A stretch of DNA of 64,000 nucleotides from Eustoma russellianum (GCA_036186865.1 AP025066.1:19106052-19170051); one strand, 5' to 3'; counted from the stretch's first letter, positions 12,031 to 23,500 are shown. Program-made: numbers and translations. The notes: generated by a model not told the origin, from the sequence alone.

Positions 12031-12097
12031 AAGTCATTTTATGATATATTATATAATATTATACATTTTCATATCTTAACATATATATTATACATAT
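12031..12097 (+). repeat. micro-inversion in the right LTR of E4
   Basis: The block reads as the reverse complement of 8126-8201 in the left LTR, while flanks on both sides are collinear. An ATGTTTA/TAAACAT inverted pair borders it. About 9 bases differ in length within the inverted block. Confidence 0.75.
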
Positions 12098-13874
12098 AAA
12101 CATGTATATACAATATATATAAATCGGCCATTAGGCCTATTATGATTAAATAATTTTATTATATTTTATGTACATATGTATAAAATAAATGTTAAGAGTA
12201 TGAAGAGAATGACCTTATTATGATTTAGGTATCTATTTATGAAATATGATAATATATATTTTATTGTACCTATACACACTTAAAGAATACTTGTATATAT
12301 GGAAGTATATATTGTACATACAATTATACATAGATACACATTCAAATACGATGTTATGATGTTAACGAGTTTATTTCATGTTATTTATATTCATATGTTT
12401 AATAAATGATTATTTGTAAGTCAAGATATAAGTATGAAATTCTTAGATGGCATGGTAAAGAAAATAGGAATTATAGGTTCTATGTACTTAAGTTTTGAAG
12501 TATGAAATATATGTGTAGATAGATATTAAGGAAGTATGGTTATGATATTTCTTTAAGTTATGATATGTAGAATGAAAATAAGTAAATGATGATGTTACAA
12601 GATGTAGAATGACCAAGGTATCCTCATATGATCGAGTCTCACGTTGCATGAAATGAAAGTTTGAAAAGTGATTTATCGCATTTCATGTTTAAAAGTTCAT
12701 ATGTATGTGAATAATAAACGCGAGACGATTGATTCCATCGACATACGATATGTTATGTTATGTTCGTCAGTATGACATCGATACCGGGGTGGTAGGTGTT
12801 AGGGGCATATGATTATGTTCAGGCTGAGTGTAACACCAAGTCTGGGACACGGGATCTCCGTCTGATTGCATTTATGACCAAGTGTAACACCGGGTCTGGG
12901 ACACAGGATCTCCGTCATAGCACGTTACCCTTAGTACATGTACATATGTTTATGATGTTTTATATCGTACATGTACTATATGGGGAATCAATCGGTATGT
13001 CGTGTGTTATTATTCTTATGAAAAGTGCTATAGCCAATTATGAAAATGTTATGTCTTCATGTTATGAAAATATCATGTTATGCAAGTTATGAAAATCACT
13101 TCATGTTTATGAAAAGTCATGTTTTATGCATCATGTCATGATCATGCCATCTTAGGGTTATGATTAAGAATTCCTCAAGTCTATGATGTCACTACAATGG
13201 TAAATGTAGTGTTTACGCATGAAAGTGTTGGACATGTAAGATATGCAAAGATGGTATAAGTTATGGATTTGAAGCTAAGTATGGATACTATATGGTGTTA
13301 CGGATTAAGTAGCACGATATGATGTTATGTATGTTCTGAAATTTTCCTTATTTACCTACTTTCAGTTACAGTTATGCTATACTGATTTGAAATGGAGACG
13401 TGCTTATTATTTTCGATATTCATGGTTATTATATTTTGTCACCCGTCTCCCCATGTATGATCAACATGTCGTGTCTAGTAAGACTACTTGTTGAGCGATT
13501 AAAAGTTGGCTATCGCTCATACTTGCCTTATTTATCACTTTCCAGATAACATGTGTCACTATATAGACTTGTTGAGGACAGGCTAGATAAACCATTGATA
13601 ACGAAGAGCATACCGAGAGATTTGCTTCGAAGGCGTTAGGTCTCGGTTTATGATGTATTTCAGAAGATTTGAGTATTCTGTATATTACGACTTGTACAGA
13701 TTATGATGTAGTGCATTGCATGTCGACTATGATTTGTTTATGTTTGTTGCTTCTGCTTATTGATTCATTATTCATGTCGACATGTACATGTATAGTATCG
13801 ACGCCTTGTACTCTATGGAGTAGAGTACGGCAGGTGCATTGAGCCAGAAGCCTAGTTTCGGGCGGGGCGCTACA

Positions 13875-15149
13875 CCTGTGCAGTAGCTGGAGCTTTTTTA
13901 TGGAATGATATATCAATGGTAGTGGAATACTATTTGCATATATGTATTTTATGTGTTGGGATATTCTGAGTATGTGTTGTTATTGTGTTCTATTTCATAT
14001 GCAGGATCATTGAAGATCATAAATGTCTAATTTGATTATAAGGTAAATTATCGCATAAAAATACTTGCATAATTTGTGAGCACATTTGTAGTCTTATCTA
14101 TCCACAACCAACGGTTGTCATCTTGAATAGAGTATATCGGGTTTCCTCACAATATTTCTTTGTTTTGGACCATAGCATTTAGATCAGGCAATATAAATTA
14201 CTAGCTCAGACCAGACAAACTTGTGAAAGATGAAATAACTCTGAAGTCTTGGTTGTAAAAGGGTGGAGTTAATGTTTAACTCCACCCTTGTGGTAAGGTG
14301 TTTATTATGTATAGTATCCATGATTCGTTCACTCGATTATATTGGTTGTAAAAGGGTGGAGTTAGTATTTAGCTCCAATCACCCTTGTGGTAAGGTGTTT
14401 ATTATGTTTAGTGATAACAGAGAAAGGTGTCCTCGAAGACTGGAGTAGGTTGATTTAACTGAACCAGTATAAAATCATTGGTGTTCTTACTTTACTGCAC
14501 TTTACTTTCAGTTTTCAGGTTTCTGCATTGAGTTCGTTGCAACGGTAAAAATAGTAAAAAAAATTTAAAAATATTAAAATTTTAAAGAAACATAGCCACA
14601 TATCCTAGTTTTCATTTGGCGCAAGTTTCAACTCATTTGGATAAGTATAATTCAATCAAACGTTAATAGTTTGAGACTAGTGCAATCTGATTTTCATATT
14701 TGCAAAGGTTAAGAACATCAACGTGGTTGACATATTTCTCAAAGGAATTTTCAAAAACTGTTTAAACCCACTAAAAGCATATCTTAAGGGTCTTGTTATA
14801 AAAGTTTCAGACCATTTGGAGTCACCAATTAATAGGAATAAATTTTTCAAGTCGGAGTACAGTTTCTGATAGATTTGCTCAATCGGACCAAAGACATATT
14901 TTCAAGGGGTTAAGAATGGAGTTTTAGTTTGAAATTTTTGTGAGTCTATTATAACATCTGAGAGTACATTCTCACCAAATTTCATAATTTTTGGAAGTCT
15001 ACAACTAGGTCTTTTAAATATTTCAAATCAGGATATGAAAACAGAAACTGTTTTTAGAACTGGGTAGTTTGGTCCAAAAGTTTTTAAAACCAATTTTTTC
15101 CACACCCACTATTCAACCCCCCTTCTAGTGGTGATATACAGGTCCTACA
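13875..15149 (+). repeat. copia-type LTR, 3' portion
   Basis: The end is fixed by TTCTAGTGGTG, then GGTCCTACA at 15149 and the primer site. The sequence CAGTATAAAAT (about 14466) could be its promoter. It is related to 61826-62640 read on the minus strand: both share GTGGTAAGGTGTT, GGAGTAGGTTGATTTAAC, the TATA-like stretch, TTTACTGCAC and the terminal CCCCCCTTCTAGTGGTG. The LTR start is not visible; E4 may have inserted into it. A tandem duplication with hairpins lies at 14252-14410. Confidence 0.6.
14252..14410 (+). repeat. tandem duplication of about 90 bp, each copy with a hairpin
   Basis: Two copies begin GGTTGTAAAAGGGTGGAG (14252 and 14345) and continue to GTGGTAAGGTGTTTATTATG. The first contains a perfect 14-bp inverted repeat, AAGGGTGGAGTTAA / TTAACTCCACCCTT, with a 2-base gap. 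The second has the same arms with three extra bases in the right arm. The related LTR at 62.6 kb also folds here. Confidence 0.75.
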
Positions 15150-15151
15150 AG

Positions 15152-15164
15152 TGGTATCAGAGCC
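15152..15164 (+). other. primer binding site after the copia-type LTR
   Basis: TGGTATCAGAGCC lies two bases after the LTR end CTACA and is complementary to initiator tRNA-Met. Confidence 0.85.
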
Positions 15165-15766
15165 AAGGTCACGGGTTCGATTCCCAGCAAGAGCAATTGC
15201 TGAGGGGGAGATTGTTGGGTGCAACAATTGTTCCGTGGCGCGTAGGCTGTGTGGGCCAAGTCACAGTCGAATATCGTGGGCGCTTGTGTGTGCTGAATTC
15301 ACTATAAGGCTAGGGTATGCATATCTCCTATCACCAATTGGTTTTGGGAGAGTTGGTAGCGCCTGAGGTCCTAGAGTTGTCCTTATACCGCAGGTCTTCA
15401 AAAAGACTGCTTAGGTCAGCACTTTCGAGAAGAAAGCACACTATCTATTCTTTCCATCGGAATAGTAGTGATAGTTGTTGATATTTTATTAGTGAATTCA
15501 ACAACTGGTGGGTTCGTGCAATCCCTTGGAAGACACAGTTGCCGCATGTGCCAGAACTACTTCAGCGTAATCAATGGAGCAAGGTACACTTCTGCATTTA
15601 TTTACTTTGATTTTGTGTTCTCTTAAGCGATCCTCGGGTAACGGATTTACTATGTCAATTCTAACAAAACACACAGAGGTTGTTTTCGAATGATCCATAA
15701 CAAAAAATTGCGTCAACTACTTTCTCAGCATTATCTTTAAACTTCATCATACAGTATGACATCAAA
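15165..15766 (+). mobile_element. TRIM-like short internal cassette and possible second LTR start
   Basis: Only about 35 bases after the primer site comes a polypurine tract (TGAGGGGGAGAT, 15201-15212), followed at 15213 by TGTTGGGTGCAACAATTG, which has the form of an LTR start. An internal region this short is typical of terminal-repeat retrotransposons in miniature. I cannot align the sequence from 15213 with the LTR at 13.9-15.1 kb, so it may instead be a deletion product. A GGTTCGATTCCC motif at about 15173 resembles a tRNA T-arm, but no full tRNA is present. Confidence 0.5.
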
Positions 15767-17297
15767 ATGTGGTGTAAATCCCTAGCTGGATCTAAATTGT
15801 TGACTGGTGCGTTTCAACCTTTTCCATGGATCCCACCACTTCAGCGCTCACGCCCGATACTGATCCGATGGGGGTTGCCTCCATCTGGTCATTTCAAGTT
15901 AAATACAGATGCTGCGGTTGGCAGGCACTATGGTGCAGGTGGTGCTATATTACGAGACCATGCTGGAGCATGTCTTGGTGCTATTTCCTTTTGCTTGCCT
16001 CCAAGTACACCCATTAATGCCGAGATACAGGCTGTCGTTTTTGGTTTATTGTTCTTTTTACCACTGTATCGATCGATTATATTAGAATCAGATTGTGCCT
16101 TGCTTATCACACGATTGTCACACCCACAACTGGTTCATGGAAATTATTCTCCATTTGCTGCACACGTTAGTGCGTCAGCATCATCTGGACTACCATCACA
16201 TCTATCGGGAAGCGAACATGGCAGCATATTATCTTGCACAGCATGCTATGATACATCCAAAGACTCAAATATACAGCTCTCTTACACTTCCACCACTAGT
16301 GCGCAGTTCAGTCTCATTGGATCTCTCGTCAATACACTTACGCGTACTTTGATGCTTAAGTCTTCCAAATGGATTGGCATGAGCTCTTTTTCCCTGCCTG
16401 CGCCTCTCTAGGTTCAGGTAGGTCGGGTAAGTTATTTTGCCTGCTGATTTCTTTTCTTCATGATTGCTGGCTGGTAGTCGATGACTTTGTTGTTTTCTGT
16501 CTTTATGTGTGGTTTGGGCATTTTCATATCATGGTCGAGTGGACTTTGGCTGTCATGCTGCAAGGAAGTTGGATCCATATGTCTACATTGTCTTCTGGCT
16601 CCCTTTACACGGATCAACCTTCGGTCTTCCATAGGGATTGGCTCTCACTCGTTATTTCTGCCTGTCTACTAGTTGAGGCATGGATTGGAGTTTGGATTTG
16701 CTTGGCGGACCACGATGCTGATACATATTATTCTATGACGATGCGAGCTTCAAACATTCAACCGCACATTCTACTGTTGTCGCATGTCTTCCAGATGGAT
16801 TGGCATTCATTCACTGTTTCTGTCGGTCCAATAATAGGTGCCGGCAGACCCGGGACGGGATCCTGTTTCTCTCTGGCCTCCACTATCATCAACGCCGAGG
16901 TTCACAATGGTGCATCACAGTTTCAACATCTTCCTTTCGTTGGCGCCCTCATTTGTTCTTACGACATTAGCCTACACCATCACGCTTGGGGTTTTCTGCG
17001 GCATCTCCATCATTCGTCCCATCTGTATCATATGTGGTTTACTGTATTTATCTTATTACACTGTAACGACTATCCACACTTCAATCATATAAATATGTAC
17101 GCTTTTTCCTTCGCCAAGGTTTTATCCACAAGGGTGGTTTTACTTGGCAAGGTTTTAATGCGGCATATCGTATATGGTTTGAATGCGGATACCACTCATT
17201 TACTTTGCGCGTTATACTCTATGTCACTTGTAATAAGGTTTTCCTCCACCAGAAGTGAGGTCTTTTTTTTGATAAAATAGTTTTGTTTTAAAAAAAA
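15767..17297 (+). mobile_element. LINE (non-LTR retrotransposon) 3' end, with RNase H relic
   Basis: The translated start reads RWGLPPSGHFKLNTDAAV, GAGGAILRDHAG, NAEIQAVVFGL and LESDCALLI, the RNase H fold that ends plant LINE ORF2 and related proteins. The D of the first strand, the E of NAEIQA and the D of ESD are kept. A frameshift near 16095 moves the rest, HIYREANMAAYYLA, to another frame. Downstream is a long open stretch to 17280 without recognisable domains, which includes the typical LINE 3' trailer (GGTTTTATCCACAAGGGTGG, then CTTGGCAAGGTTTTAATG) and a short A-run at 17288-17297. The RT and endonuclease parts are absent (5' truncation). Confidence 0.7.
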
Positions 17298-17299
17298 TT

Positions 17300-17415
17300 G
17301 AGATACATTGTAAATGTCACTTGTCCAAATACATTACAATGTATATTTGAGATACATTGTCCAAATACATTACAATGTCTCTAAGACACATTGTCCAAAT
17401 ACATTACAATGTATC
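17300..17415. repeat. three tandem units of about 40 bp
   Basis: ACATTGTCCAAATACATTACAATGT-like units recur near 17317, 17354 and 17389. Each contains the inverted pair ACATTGT / ACAATGT and can fold into a small hairpin. No gene is visible. Confidence 0.7.
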
Positions 17416-18003
17416 TTTCACTTTTCAAATACAATGAATCTACAATAGGATAATATCCTATTTTTAATATATAATGAATTATTAAATAGCTTACTTAAAA
17501 CACTTCGAGAAGAATACTCGTGGGGTCTTGTCCCTCGGAGACCAGATGTCATTAATGATACAATCTCGACTTTACGAGTACTGCCATCAATGTCTGTAAC
17601 CATACGACTGTCTACACATTTAGTGATCCATTCAGATTACACTGCGTATCCACTAATAAACCGAAGTGACCACTTAACGTGTGGATACGTACAAATATTA
17701 CGTAACATTAGTAACATATAATATATAACATACATAAGTCCACATGTGTCTGATATGTAACTTAAGTCAACGTGTCGTGCACTACACGTATGAGCATATC
17801 AAATCCAACATGTTTCTATACATGGGTAAGATTGCGTACATCCGACTCCTCTCTAAACTAACATAGGCGGGAGCCTCTAAGGCAATAGACTATTGATGAT
17901 GATGAGTTTCATGTTCAACCAAAAATAGACCAATTAAATTTAGAATTCTAAACTAATATTTTTTATTTAAAAACGATATTATTTTTATCCCTAAAAGAAC
18001 CTC
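17416..18003. other. intergenic sequence left of E2
   Basis: No supported gene. The last five bases ACCTC (17999-18003) are the probable left target-site duplicate of E2; the right flank reads ACCCC (28110-28114), one mismatch. Confidence 0.5.
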
Positions 18004-18697
18004 TGTAGCGCCCCGACCCAGACAGCGGAATCTGAACTGGTACACCCGTCGTAGCTTTACTGATAAGACTACAAGACGTCTCATCTCTCGAGTACACATC
18101 ATCAATAACGTAGGAGAAATAAGTGCAGAAACATATCTCGTAAATCTAAACCATCAATGCAGTACATCAAAGACAACGTGAATACAAAAAACTGTATATG
18201 GTCGCAGCCATCTAAATCTTCAAATGAACTAAGAAACAGAAATAACAAAATCCATCTAGTCAATCCCCTCAACAGGGTCTAAGCATCCCACTCAGCCCAC
18301 TCGTCGTCGTCCTCTATGAAAATCATATCGTAGCTAGGCTCATCTGCAATGACAAAGGCAGTACCCTTAGCGAAAAACGCTAGCAAGTAACCCGCTTATA
18401 AGACATACGGGATCAACACATGGCAAGACATGAGTAATATATAATTCAAAGGAATTGTGGGGCACATGTCTTGTAAAACTTCCAAATACATAAGCGAATA
18501 ACATGATAAAGCAAGTACAGCAATTCGTACGCAAATAACAATTCAATGGCTATCAAATACCACGCACATCCATACCACAACGACTCTCGTGATGCATGTC
18601 AAAATATGCACTACACTACACAATCACAAATGCATGAGCCATTTCTTTTCAAAACAGTGCAATGCATGTCACAATGTCCGGTCTCGTAACTCGTTAT

Positions 18698-18978
18698 CCT
18701 GTAACATGCCCTGGCTTATATTTCCATCCCGGTTTGCGTTACAGGCCTCGTTATGCTCTGTGATGTACCTCGGCTTATATTTCCATCCCGATTAACATCA
18801 CAGATCTCGTAAAACTCTGCAATGCACCTCGGCTTACATTTCCATCCCGATTAACATTGCAGAGGACTTTATACCCTGTAACGTACCCCGGCTTATATTT
18901 CCATCCCGGTTTGCGTTACAGTCTTTTGTTCCCTGTAATGCACCTCGGCTTAAATTTTCATCCCGATTAACATTACAG
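18698..18978 (-). repeat. five-hairpin covarying array, 3' LTR of E2
   Basis: Five hairpins of 46-50 bp share the centre GGCTTATATTTCCATCCC (plus strand). Outer stems, read left to right: CTGTAAC/GTTACAG, CTGTGATG/CATCACAG, CTCTGCAATG/CATTGCAGAG, CTGTAACG/CGTTACAG and CTGTAATG/CATTACAG. The inner stem is CCGG/CCGG in one hairpin and TCGG/CCGA in three; the first has CTGG/CCGG with a G-T pair. It lies downstream of the promoter, so it would be in the transcribed leader. Confidence 0.85.
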
Positions 18979-19484
18979 GTCACCTTCGCAAATATGTACC
19001 GAAGCACATCTCTTTTTCAAAACCATATGCAATGCAAGTGCCATGATGCAAGACTCCTTATCTCACTCACATTCTTGTTCGCATAGATGCCAGTCACATT
19101 CACATATTCAATTTACATTCAACAACACGCAATCACACAAGAATCCCCTCACTTACACATCAATGCCTATACTTCAAGCTAGGTCGTCAACACTTAACCT
19201 TGAATCTAAAATTCACAAACCAATGGAAGAACCCCTATCTTCCTTCATTGAACTCTAAAAACTCTCGTACGTTCATTTCCTAACCCTCCTAGGTCATCCA
19301 CGTTGAAATCCGATTCAAATGCCCTTCAAAATCTCCAAACTTGATTCACCATCCTAAGTCATGTTCCCAAGACTTAGACTAACTTCAATCAAGTCCTAAG
19401 AAGTCTCTAAGGTCACCCAAAGAGTCCCTTAGCTTCCCTCTTCCTCCCCTTAACTTTCCCCAAAACCTGGTGGACATCATCCCC

Positions 19485-19692
19485 TCACATCGATCGATCG
19501 ATGTGACTTTATACCCTCACATTCATCGATCGATGTCCATCAGAGAACATCGATCTCTCAGCCCTTCCTACATCGATCGATCGAAGTGACTTCATCCCCT
19601 CACATCGATCGATCGATGTCCATCAGAGGACATCATACCCTCACATCGATCGATTGAAGTACTTCATCCCCTCACATCGATCGATCGATGTC
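19485..19692 (-). repeat. CGATCGATCG palindrome array, 3' LTR of E2
   Basis: Palindromes of the form ACATCGATCGATCGATGT alternate with half-degenerate copies ending GATCGAAGT and with spacers containing CATCAGAG and CCCTCAC. Spacing is about 35-75 bp. No coding function is visible. Confidence 0.85.
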
Positions 19693-20281
19693 CACGATTC
19701 CAGAACAGAAACTTTGCGATTTCTGCAGAAACTGCAGAACCATAACTCCAATTGATCCCAAACTTCATCCCAATCAATCCAAGCCTAATCCCTGCTATAA
19801 TCTCATGCTTAAACTACGAATCAAACACTGCACACATATCAATTACCGATTCAAGCCTAACACTCAAACCATCTACCAAAACAACCCAAAAATCCTACCT
19901 TTCTCTCCATTCTTCCCTCAATCTAAAATAGCAGCAAAGAGAGGGTTCAAGGGATTTGGATTTGCAAGAATTCAACTAATCCACAACATCAACGAAGGAT
20001 TTCAATATACAGTGGTCAAATCTCGAAATGAAAACACATAATGTGCACACATAGATTCACATAAAGAAACTACTGCATGGTGATCCAATTTGATATCAAA
20101 ATAGGCCATTTTCTTTCGCAAAACGTAAGAACTTATAAGTAGATTACTTGCCTTTGATTTCTTGAAGGGGAAACGGAGAACGAATGCAGATTAGATGAAG
20201 ATTTGAGGCCTTCTTCTCTAGGGTTGATGGAATCGTCTATGGGGAGAGACTTGGCGTCGGTTTCTTTCTGCTAATGGAGAG

Positions 20282-20310
20282 AAACTGACGTCCAGTCAGT
20301 TTTTTTATGG
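20282..20310 (-). promoter_or_regulatory. core promoter with stem-loop, 3' LTR of E2
   Basis: On the minus strand CCATAAAAAAACTGAC is followed by TGGAC and GTCAGTTT. The A/T-rich stretch is a TATA-type box that in the 5' LTR reads CCATATAAAAACTGAC. AAACTGAC/GTCAGTTT forms an 8-bp stem just downstream. E3 has the same arrangement. Confidence 0.55.
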
Positions 20311-20546
20311 AATGGGGAAAATTTGGAGTTCCTAAATTATATCCTATTTTCTTATTTATCTTAAAGGATAATCTCCTAATATTTAATTCCAAAATTAAAT
20401 ACAAATTAATTCCAATATTTAAACCTCAAATTAATTCACATTAATCCTATTACTTAGTTCGTAATTCATTACCGTTTACCGTCATTAATCTCATTTTATT
20501 CCTTTGTTATCTTCTAATTATTCTACAGAGGGTGCAGGACATAACA

Positions 20547-20560
20547 TTCCACCCCCCTTA
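20547..20560 (-). other. polypurine tract of E2
   Basis: Minus strand GTAAGGGGGGTGGAA directly before the 3' LTR; it primes plus-strand DNA synthesis. Just upstream is AGTTTCGAGGACGAAACT, a 7-bp stem with an AGGA loop, identical in E3. Confidence 0.9.
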
Positions 20561-20591
20561 CAAAAAGTTTCGTCCTCGAAACTGGCGTACC

Positions 20592-23500
20592 TTATTGGAA
20601 GAGGTGTGGATATAGCTCTTTCATTTTCTCCTCAAGTTCCCACGTGGCTTCACGCTCCGTATGGTTATTCCACTGAACTTTGACATACGGAATGACGCGT
20701 CGGCGTAGGACTTGATCTTTTCTATCCACAATCTTTATTGGGTGCTCTTCATAAGTGACATCTTCTTTCACATCCAAGGGTTGAGCTTCAAGGACATGGC
20801 TCGGGTCCGATACGTATTTCCTTAGTTGGGATACGTGAAATACGTTATGGACTTGGGATAAGCTCGGAGGTAAGGCTAGCCTGTACGCTCTTCCCCAACT
20901 TTGCCTAGCACTTCGTAAGGGCCAATATATCTAGGGCTTAACTTGCCCTTCACTCCGAATCTTGCAACTCCCTTGGTGGGTGAAACTCGTAAATAGACCT
21001 TTTCACCTTCCTCAAACTCCAAGGGTCGCCTCTTTGTGTCAGCCCAACTCTTACTGCGATCCTGAGCCACTTTTAGTTTCTCTCTTATCACTTTCACCTT
21101 TTTAACTGTTTGCTCAACCAATTCAGGTGCAGTGATTGTCCTTTCCCCAACTTCGTCCCAACAAACAGGGGACCTGCACTTACGTCCATATAAAGCTTCA
21201 AATGACGCCATTCCAATTGCACTGTGATAGCTGTTATTATATGAGAACTCCATCAATTTCAGCATGATATCCCAGCTTCCTTGGAAATCTAAAGCGCATG
21301 CTCTCAACTTATCTTCCAAGGTTTGGATGGTTCTCTCGGATTGTCCATCCGTTTGTGGGCGGTATGCGGTACTCATCCTTAACTCTGTACCCATAGCTTT
21401 CTGGAATGCCCTCTAAAACTTAGAGGTAAACTTGGGATCGCGGTCTGGTACAATGCTGACAGGGACTTCGTGCAGACTCACAATGTTATCCTTATATATG
21501 TTGGATAGTTTCTCATAAGAGGTACCATGCGGCATAGCTATGAAGTGAGATGTTTTTGTCAAACGGTCTACAATCACCCAAATCATCTCGTTTCCATTTC
21601 TGGTCTTGGGTAGTCCCATTACGAAGTCCATCGTCCATGCTCCCATTTCTATTCTGGAATCTCTAGTGGCTTCATCAAACCACCAGGTCGTTGATGCTCG
21701 GCTTTGACTTGTTGGCACACCAAGCACCTTTCGACATAAGCCGCTATTGATCTTTTCATCCCTATCCACCAATAGTTTCTTTTGAGGTCCTTGTACATCT
21801 TTGTGCTCCCGGGGTGGATAGACATCTTTGAGTTATGCGCTTCTTGGAGCACTTCCGTTCGGAGTTCGTCTTTACCTGGCATGCATAACCGATTCTGAAA
21901 CCATAGACTTCCATCTCCTCGCAGCTGGAAGTCCTTTACTGGTCATGTGGATACTTTGTCGCGGATTTCTTTCAGTGCTGGGTCCTCATACTGCGCTTCT
22001 TTAATTCTGTCTACCAAGTCTGGGCTGATAGATAGCGCTGTAAGGACATTTGCCACTGAGTCCACCAATTCGAGGTCAAATTCCTCGATCTTTCTTTCTA
22101 ATGGAGATTGTCTCGCGTGGCTAGACTTTCTGCTCAATACGTCCGCCACCCTGTTGGCCTTACCCGGATGGTAGTTGATGGTCAAGTCATAGTCCTTGAG
22201 TAACTCCAACCATCTTCTCTGTCTCATATTTAACTTCTTCTGCAAGAATAGGTACTTTAAGCTCTTTTGATCCGTGAACACGGCACATTTCTCTCCATAT
22301 AGGTAGTGTCTCCAGATCTTAAGAGCAAATACCATAGCTGCGAGCTCCAAGTCATGCGTCGGGTAGTTCTGCTCATATGGTTTCAATTGTCTTGACGCGT
22401 ACGATATGACTCGTTCATTTTGCATCAAGACGCAACCTATAAACAGAACGTTAATTTAAGACTAGCATGTGTATATACAATGCATTAATTGTAATGATGT
22501 ACATACCTAGTCCTTTCTTGGACGCGTCACTATAGATCACGAAACCGTCGGTGCCGGAGGGCTGTGCCAACACCGGGGCTGTGGTCAATCTCTTCTTGAG
22601 CTAGGTAAAGCTCTGCTCACATTCGGCAGTCCATTCGAACTTGGTCTTCTTCTGTGTAAGTCGGCTCAATGGCACTGCTATTGTTGAGAATCCCTCAACG
22701 AACTTCCTGTAGTAGCCTGCCAAGCCTAGGAAGCTTCTTACCTCAGTCACGTTGGTAGGTCTTGGCCATTCGGTGATGGCTTTTATCTTTTTAGGGTCAA
22801 CAGAAATCCCATCCTCCAAAATCACGTGACCAAGAAAGGCTACACTTCTTAGCCAAAATTCACACTTGCTGAATTTGGCGTAGAGCTTTTGTTGCCTCAA
22901 GATTTGCAACACCACTCTTAAGTGTTCAGCATGTGCTTGCTCATCGGGAGAGTAGACTAGGATGTCATCGATGAACACCACCACGGATTGGTCCAATGCT
23001 CTCGAAATACGGTGTTCATCAAGTCCATGAAGGCCGCTGGGGCATTAGTTAATCCAACAGGCATCACCAAAAATTCATAATGCCCGTATCTGGTCTGAAA
23101 AGCGGTCTTAGGAACGTCTCCCGCTTTCACAAGCAACTGATGGTACCCTTGACGAAGGTCAATCTTTGAAAACCAGCGAGCTCCCTTTAGCTAATCAAAT
23201 AAATCTTCAATCCTTGGCAAGGGATATTTGTTATTGATGGTAATCTTATTCAGCTCACGGTAATCAATACACAATCTCATGCTGCCATCCTTCTTCTTTA
23301 CAAATAGAACTGGAGCTTCCCACGGTGATACGCTGGGACGAATTAACTTTTTGTCTAGCAATTCCTGAAGTTGCCCCTTTAGCTCCTTAAGTTCAGCTGG
23401 AGCCATTCTGTAGGGTGCCTTAGATATAGGCTCGGCTCCGGGTATCAAGTTAATCTCGAACTCCACTTCCCTCGATGGCGGAACTCCCGGTAAATCATCC

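Larger units (their letters stand above)
7786..13874 (+). mobile_element. E4: non-autonomous gypsy-like LTR element, no coding region
   Basis: Two direct repeats of about 2.2-2.8 kb flank only 1.1 kb of internal DNA. After the left repeat come CTACA and the primer site TGGTATCAGAGC (9983). Before the right repeat come a TTTCAAGGACGAAA-like motif and the polypurine tract TCGTAAGGAGGGAAGAA. Both end signals resemble those of E2 and E3, so it belongs to the gypsy group, but nothing in between encodes Gag or Pol. It would need enzymes from a relative. The first part of the left LTR cannot be aligned, so the true left border may lie further left or be lost. Confidence 0.78.
11078..13874 (+). repeat. 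right LTR of E4, with SINE insertion and micro-inversion
   Basis: Begins TGTTACAACCCG after the polypurine tract and ends GGGCGCTACA. From 11688 on it matches the left LTR. Its first 610 bp have no visible partner on the left, partly because of a SINE at 11534-11687. A block at 12031-12097 is inverted relative to the left LTR. Two 54-bp tandem units lie at 12826-12926. Confidence 0.8.
18004..20546 (-). repeat. 3' LTR of E2
   Basis: Sense strand runs from TGTTATGTCC (20546) to GGCGCTACA (18004). It contains the five-hairpin array (18698-18978), the CGATCGATCG palindrome array (19485-19692) and the core promoter with hairpin (about 20282-20310). It is one palindrome-array unit shorter than its partner. 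Confidence 0.93.

Noticed and set aside
15165..15200. Possible tRNA gene because of GGTTCGATTCCC
   Set aside because: No D-arm, anticodon arm or acceptor stem pairs with it; it sits between a primer site and polypurine tract of an LTR element.
16369..17280. A 303-codon open frame read as a membrane-like protein
   Set aside because: It lies in the 3' trailer of the LINE relic, out of frame with the RNase H part, and contains the typical LINE 3' end. Composition reflects T-rich sequence.
19485..19692. Possible CRISPR array (regular palindromic repeats)
   Set aside because: Spacers are repeated rather than unique, it lies inside a plant LTR, and no cas genes exist.
22437..22506. Interpreting the RNase H gap as a small transposon insertion
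   Set aside because: No target duplication or terminal repeats; clean GT-AG borders and frame restoration favour an intron.
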